Part shown: positions 6,282-9,062 of the stretch, piece after piece
How positions within the stretch are numbered: the stretch's first letter is position 1
How the letters are laid out: each line of letters begins with the position of its first letter
From: Chloroflexota bacterium
Lineage (GTDB): Bacteria; Chloroflexota; Anaerolineae; Anaerolineales; E44-bin32
Assembly (NCBI GenBank): GCA_026390045.1
Contig: JAPLGR010000627.1
Coordinates: 1-9,062 of the forward strand
Direction of reading: 5' to 3'
DNA: 9,062 nt
The notes under the pieces: generated by a model
The model's input: the letters and a program-made list of their open reading frames with translations, nothing else
What the model was told of the DNA's origin: nothing
The model's database searches: none
Translations under genes and position numbers: made by a program

Positions 6282-6782
6282 ATGGGCCTCACGGCGGCGG
6301 CGACAGACACTGGCAACCCGGGCTGCTTCATCTGCCGCAAGCATCGCGGTGAGATCCTCCTGCCCGGTGGCGCGATTGCCGAGGATGACGTGGTCTACGT
6401 CCGGCACGCTCCGATCCGTCCAGACCAGTCTGCCACCTATCTCGGTTACCTGATGGTTGAGCCCAAGCGGCACGCACCGGGCCTTGAGAATCTGCACGAC
6501 GATGAGGCGCGCGCCCTCGGCTCATAGGTGGCGCGCCTGAGCCGCGCCCTGGTCGCGACCGAGAGGGCGGATCACGTCTACGCCTTCGTCATCGGCGACG
6601 CAGTGCCGCACGTGCATGTCCACGTGGTGGCGCGCTACCCGGGGGCGCCGGCCGAGTACCGGGGACCACGAGTTGACGAGTGGCCCGAGGCGCCGCGCGG
6701 CGGCCCGGCCAGGATCGAGGCCATCTGTGCGCGTCTTCGCGATTGGCTGAACTCATCCGAAGGAAAGCAGCCAGACCGCTAG
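6282..6782 (+). pseudogene. Second HIT family hydrolase, interrupted by an in-frame TAG stop
   Basis: One HIT domain is spread over a single frame broken by TAG at 6525-6527 (codon 82 of 166). Before the stop are CFIC (C15, C18) and the strand YLGYLMVEPKRHAPG; after it are RLSRAL, DHVYAFVIGD and the triad HVHVHV (H110, H112, H114 counted through the stop). The tail RYPGAPAEYRGPRVDEWPEAPRGG is typical of longer HIT proteins. An 81-residue product would lack the triad and be inactive. No frameshift is needed: one base change, for example TTG or TGG to TAG, explains it. GTG follows the stop directly at 6528, so a restart producing the C-terminal 84 residues is possible, but no good ribosome site precedes it. 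The ATG at 6282 is 5 bp after DUF2284. Options are a recent pseudogene, a sequencing or assembly error, amber readthrough, or a two-piece protein; the first two are most likely. Confidence 0.85.
6505..6538. repeat. GC-rich inverted repeat with the internal TAG in its loop
   Basis: AGGCGCGC (6505-6512) pairs perfectly with GCGCGCCT (6531-6538). The 18-nt loop (6513-6530) contains the in-frame TAG and the GTG that follows it. In such GC-rich coding DNA the pairing may be chance, but a stable hairpin here could affect reading through or restarting, or cause base-calling errors. Confidence 0.4.
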
Positions 6783-7801
6783 GCCACGGCCCACCAGTCC
6801 TGGCCCTCCACCAGTCCGAGCGAAGTGATTTGCTGCCGCACCACCGCGCGGGCGCCGCGAGCGCCGACAGTTGCCAGCAGCACCGGCTGCGGACTCTGCC
6901 TCCACAGCGTCATGAAGCCCTGAGGGCCGATTACCGGGAGGCCGCGCCGCGTGCGGCCGATCTTCGCCGGGTCGATGTCCACGAACGCTGTCACTGGCAA
7001 TCCATCCGCCAGAAAAAGCCGCGATAGCTTCTTGCCGACGATCCCCGCCCCCCAGAGGATCACCGACTTCCGACCCCACAGCGGCCCGCGCGACAGGTAG
7101 CAGGCCTTGGCGCGCAGGAAGCTATCGATCGCATAGCGCGGGTCGCTGTGCGTCAGCCGGCCAGGGTGTTCCCGCCAGTGGAACAGCATCTGCGGCACCT
7201 TGGCAAACCGCCCACCATCGGCATGCAAGCGCAGCCACAGGTCGTAGTCTTCGGGCCAGCCATGGTCCTGATATCCCCCGACGCGCCGGAGCCAGCTTGC
7301 CCGCATCATCACCGATGGGTGAACCAGCGGACTCTCCACATAGATCTCGCGGGCGATGGATTCCGGCGTGATCAGGCTGTTCTGCCAATCGAGATACAAC
7401 TTCAGGCCGGGCCCGATGCTTTCCGACGGGAAGGCTTCCACCAGGCAACCCACGGCCGCCAGGTCCGGCTGGGCATTCAGCAGTTCCGACTGATGAGCGA
7501 ACCGCTCGGGGTGTGAGCGGTCATCTGCATCCATGCGTGCGATCAGCGAGGCACGGCACTCCGCCAATCCGGTGTTGAGCGACTCGAGTAGTCCTGCATG
7601 CGGTCGGCGCAGCACGCGCATGCGCCGGTCCTGTTGCGCCCACTGATCGAGCCGCGCCGGCGTCTCGTCCGACGATCCGTCATCGACGGCGACGACCTCG
7701 AGATCGTCCAGCGTCTGGCGCAGGACCGACTCAACGGCGTCATCTAGCGTGGCAGATGCGTTGCGGCAGGGAAGCAGGACGGAGATGCGAGGGTGGATCA
7801 C
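6779..7801 (-). CDS. GT2 family glycosyltransferase with a C-terminal Rossmann-like domain
   Basis: 340-residue protein. Residues 1 to about 225 are a GT-A fold family 2 glycosyltransferase: ISVLLPCRNA at the start, DDGSSDET (40-47), the metal-binding DAD (91-93) and a catalytic-base region GWPEDYDLWLRL with E184-D185. It would move a sugar from a nucleotide sugar to an acceptor, probably for surface glycan or glycolipid. Residues from about 246 form a small Rossmann-like unit: VILWGAGIVGKKL (glycine loop near 251-256), FVDIDPAKIGR and LPVIGP, similar to the N-terminal domain of PglD-type sugar acyltransferases and CoA/NAD-binding domains. There is no membrane helix. The start is GTG at 7801 without a clear ribosome site, 78 bp after the DppC-like gene; that gap shows no convincing terminator. 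Its stop overlaps that of the convergent HIT gene by 4 bp (CTAG). Sugar and acceptor cannot be told from sequence. Confidence 0.9.
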   Translation of the reverse strand: MIHPRISVLLPCRNASATLDDAVESVLRQTLDDLEVVAVDDGSSDETPARLDQWAQQDRRMRVLRRPHAGLLESLNTGLAECRASLIARMDADDRSHPERFAHQSELLNAQPDLAAVGCLVEAFPSESIGPGLKLYLDWQNSLITPESIAREIYVESPLVHPSVMMRASWLRRVGGYQDHGWPEDYDLWLRLHADGGRFAKVPQMLFHWREHPGRLTHSDPRYAIDSFLRAKACYLSRGPLWGRKSVILWGAGIVGKKLSRLFLADGLPVTAFVDIDPAKIGRTRRGLPVIGPQGFMTLWRQSPQPVLLATVGARGARAVVRQQITSLGLVEGQDWWAVA

Positions 7802-7879
7802 AGGCGTGTTGGCGGGCAGAGTGAGGGTAACTCGGGCACGGCGCCGCGCGTCTCACCACACTTCTGAGATTGCTGCTCG

Positions 7880-8854
7880 CTACACGACCTCGACTTTGGT
7901 GCCACGACCGAGGCGCGGGTCGAGCGCGTAGCGCAATCCGTCGCCGAGCAAGTTGAACCCCAGGACGGTCAGCGTGATGGCCAAGCCGGGGAAGAACACC
8001 AGGTGCGGCGCGGTGAAGACCTGGTTGCGCTCGGCACTCAGCATCGAACCCCACTCGGGCGTCGGCGGCTGTGCGCCCAGGCCAAGGAAGGACAGCGCCG
8101 CGGCGCTCAGGATGGCCGAGGCGACCTCCAGGGTTCCGAGGACAATCAGCGGTGCCATGGCATTGGGCAGCACTGAGCCCAGCAGGATACGGACGGTGCT
8201 GGCGCCTAGGGCCTTGGAAGCTGCCACGAAATCCGTCTCCTTGACCGAGAGCACACTAGAGCGCATCACCCGGGCGTAGGCCGGGATGCTGACAATGCCG
8301 ATGGCTAGCAAGGCGTTGATCAGACCGGGCCCCAGGACGGAGACAATGGCAATCGCCAGAAGCAGCGACGGAAAAGCCAGCAGCACGTCCATGACGCGCA
8401 TGATCGTATTGTCGATCCAGCCGCCCAGGTAGCCGGCCAGCGCGCCCAGCGTCGTCCCGATAACAATGGCGAATCCGACGGTGGTGAACCCGATGATGAG
8501 GGAGAAGCGCGAGCCAAAGATCATCCGGCTGAAGAAATCGCGGACGTTCCCGTCTACACCCAGGATGTGCTCCGGCTGGTCCTCCGGGCATCCGAGCAGG
8601 TGGATGCACGGCCCCGATCGTTTCTTGACGCCTTCCTCGATGCCGATCAACACCTGATCCGGCGCGAACGGAGCGATGACCGGCGCTAGGATGGCGGTCG
8701 CCACCAGGATGCCGAGCATGGCCATGCCTACGATTGCCGAGCGCCGCTGGAACAGGCGGTGCATCGTCGTGCGCCATAGGCTGGTGGGCTTGCCCGCCAG
8801 GGCCTCGGCGTCCAGGTCCATCCCCTCAGCCACCAAGCGCTTGCTCGCCGTCAT
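7880..8854 (-). CDS. DppC/OppC-type peptide ABC transporter permease
   Basis: 324-residue inner-membrane subunit of a peptide/nickel-type ABC importer. The N-terminus is cytoplasmic, followed by TM1 (about 40-62, ending LAPVIAPFAPDQ). An outside loop follows, then the family motif GVDGNVRDFFSRMIFGSRFSL, four or five more membrane segments, and the EAA loop ETDFVAASKALGAS ending in VLPN, which docks on the ATPase. The C-terminal GFNLLGDGLRYALDPRL is typical of DppC. The first loop carries GPCIHLLGCPEDQPEHILG with two cysteines (C83, C89). The frame is open to 8881, but ATG 8854 is preferred: GAGGG lies seven bases upstream and overlaps the stop of the upstream permease gene. Gene order DppB-DppC with a 10-bp gap is the normal arrangement; ATPase and binding-protein genes are not in the window. 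The substrate cannot be fixed from a permease alone. Confidence 0.95.
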   Translation of the reverse strand: MTASKRLVAEGMDLDAEALAGKPTSLWRTTMHRLFQRRSAIVGMAMLGILVATAILAPVIAPFAPDQVLIGIEEGVKKRSGPCIHLLGCPEDQPEHILGVDGNVRDFFSRMIFGSRFSLIIGFTTVGFAIVIGTTLGALAGYLGGWIDNTIMRVMDVLLAFPSLLLAIAIVSVLGPGLINALLAIGIVSIPAYARVMRSSVLSVKETDFVAASKALGASTVRILLGSVLPNAMAPLIVLGTLEVASAILSAAALSFLGLGAQPPTPEWGSMLSAERNQVFTAPHLVFFPGLAITLTVLGFNLLGDGLRYALDPRLGRGTKVEVV

Positions 8855-8861
8855 ACCTATG

Positions 8862-8867
8862 CCCTCA
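8862..8867 (-). promoter_or_regulatory. Ribosome binding site of the DppC-like gene, overlapping the DppB stop
   Basis: TGAGGG combines the TGA stop of the upstream permease with a GAGGG Shine-Dalgarno placed 7 bases before ATG 8854. This decides the start of the DppC-like gene and suggests coupled translation. Confidence 0.65.
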
Positions 8868-9062
8868 CTGCAACCGCACACGCGGGTCGAGCAGCGTGTA
8901 GCTGAGATCGACCATCAGGTTCACCAGCACGTAGCCGATGGCAATCACGAGCGTGAAGGCCTGGATGATCGGGTAGTCACGGGCGGTGATCGCCTCGAAC
9001 AGCGCCCGCCCGACACCCGACAGCCCGAAGATGGTCTCGGTCAGGACTGCCCCGCCCAGCAG
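8865..9062 (-). CDS. DppB/OppB-type peptide ABC transporter permease (partial, only C-terminus in window)
   Basis: Only the last 65 residues are present; the gene runs in from the right edge. Read leftward it encodes LLGGAVLTETIFGLSGVG, then ARDYPIIQAFTLVIAIGYVLVN, and ends LSYTLLDPRVRLQ. This is the standard C-terminus of DppB/OppB permeases: TETIF and G.G are the conserved post-EAA segment, followed by the last membrane helix and the LDPR tail. It forms the transmembrane channel with the DppC-like protein encoded 10 bp downstream. The stop is TGA at 8865-8867. Confidence 0.93.
   Translation of the reverse strand: MLGGAVLTETIFGLSGVGRALFEAITARDYPIIQAFTLVIAIGYVLVNLMVDLSYTLLDPRVRLQ

Noticed and set aside
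6528..6782. The C-terminal HIT half as an independent gene starting at GTG 6528
   Set aside because: It follows TAG directly in the same frame, lacks a ribosome site and holds only half a HIT fold. Kept as part of one interrupted gene, with restart noted as a possibility.
7802..7879. Possible terminator between the DppC-like gene and the GT2 gene
   Set aside because: Only short GC-rich palindromes such as GGCGCC are present, with no stable stem followed by a T-run on either strand.

Overview
The window is GC-rich, densely coded bacterial DNA with no RNA gene, mobile element or CRISPR array that I can see. The gene repertoire (an exported thioredoxin-VKOR fusion instead of DsbB, peptide ABC permeases with a Cys-containing first loop, DUF2284 and HIT proteins) would fit a Chloroflexota-like bacterium. 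That placement is inference from gene content and not a sequence match.

Layout. Positions 1-4098 hold a leftward gene set: HIT hydrolase (3655-4098), LOG/TIGR00730 phosphoribohydrolase (2998-3609), SbcD nuclease (1778-3001) and the first 597 codons of the SbcC/Rad50 ATPase (1-1791, running off the left edge). LOG-SbcD and SbcD-SbcC overlap, so these genes are probably one transcript. Positions 4099-4210 are a short divergent promoter region with a perfect 9-bp inverted repeat; each arm forms an extended -10 for one direction. Rightward from 4211 come an exported Trx-VKOR disulfide-forming protein (4211-5269), a 121-bp spacer with a strong hairpin, a small cupin (5391-5708), a cysteine-rich DUF2284 protein (5737-6276) and a second HIT protein (6282-6782) interrupted by an in-frame TAG. 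Its stop shares a palindromic CTAG with the stop of a leftward GT2 glycosyltransferase carrying a C-terminal Rossmann-like domain (6779-7801). The right end is a leftward DppB/DppC-type peptide permease pair (7880-8854 and 8865 to the edge).

How the genes work together. SbcC and SbcD form the Mre11-Rad50 type complex that opens hairpins and processes DNA ends. HIT and LOG both act on nucleoside monophosphate chemistry, so the upstream half of that operon looks like nucleotide clean-up placed beside DNA repair (inference). The Trx-VKOR protein would make disulfides outside the membrane. The cupin, DUF2284 and HIT genes are closely spaced and probably co-transcribed, with no shared pathway evident. 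DppB and DppC form the channel of an ABC importer for peptides or similar substrates.

I see no clearly new multi-gene system. The points most worth a second look are the amber-split HIT gene, the reversed domain order of the Trx-VKOR protein, the mirror-symmetric divergent promoters and the HIT-LOG-SbcDC gene order.
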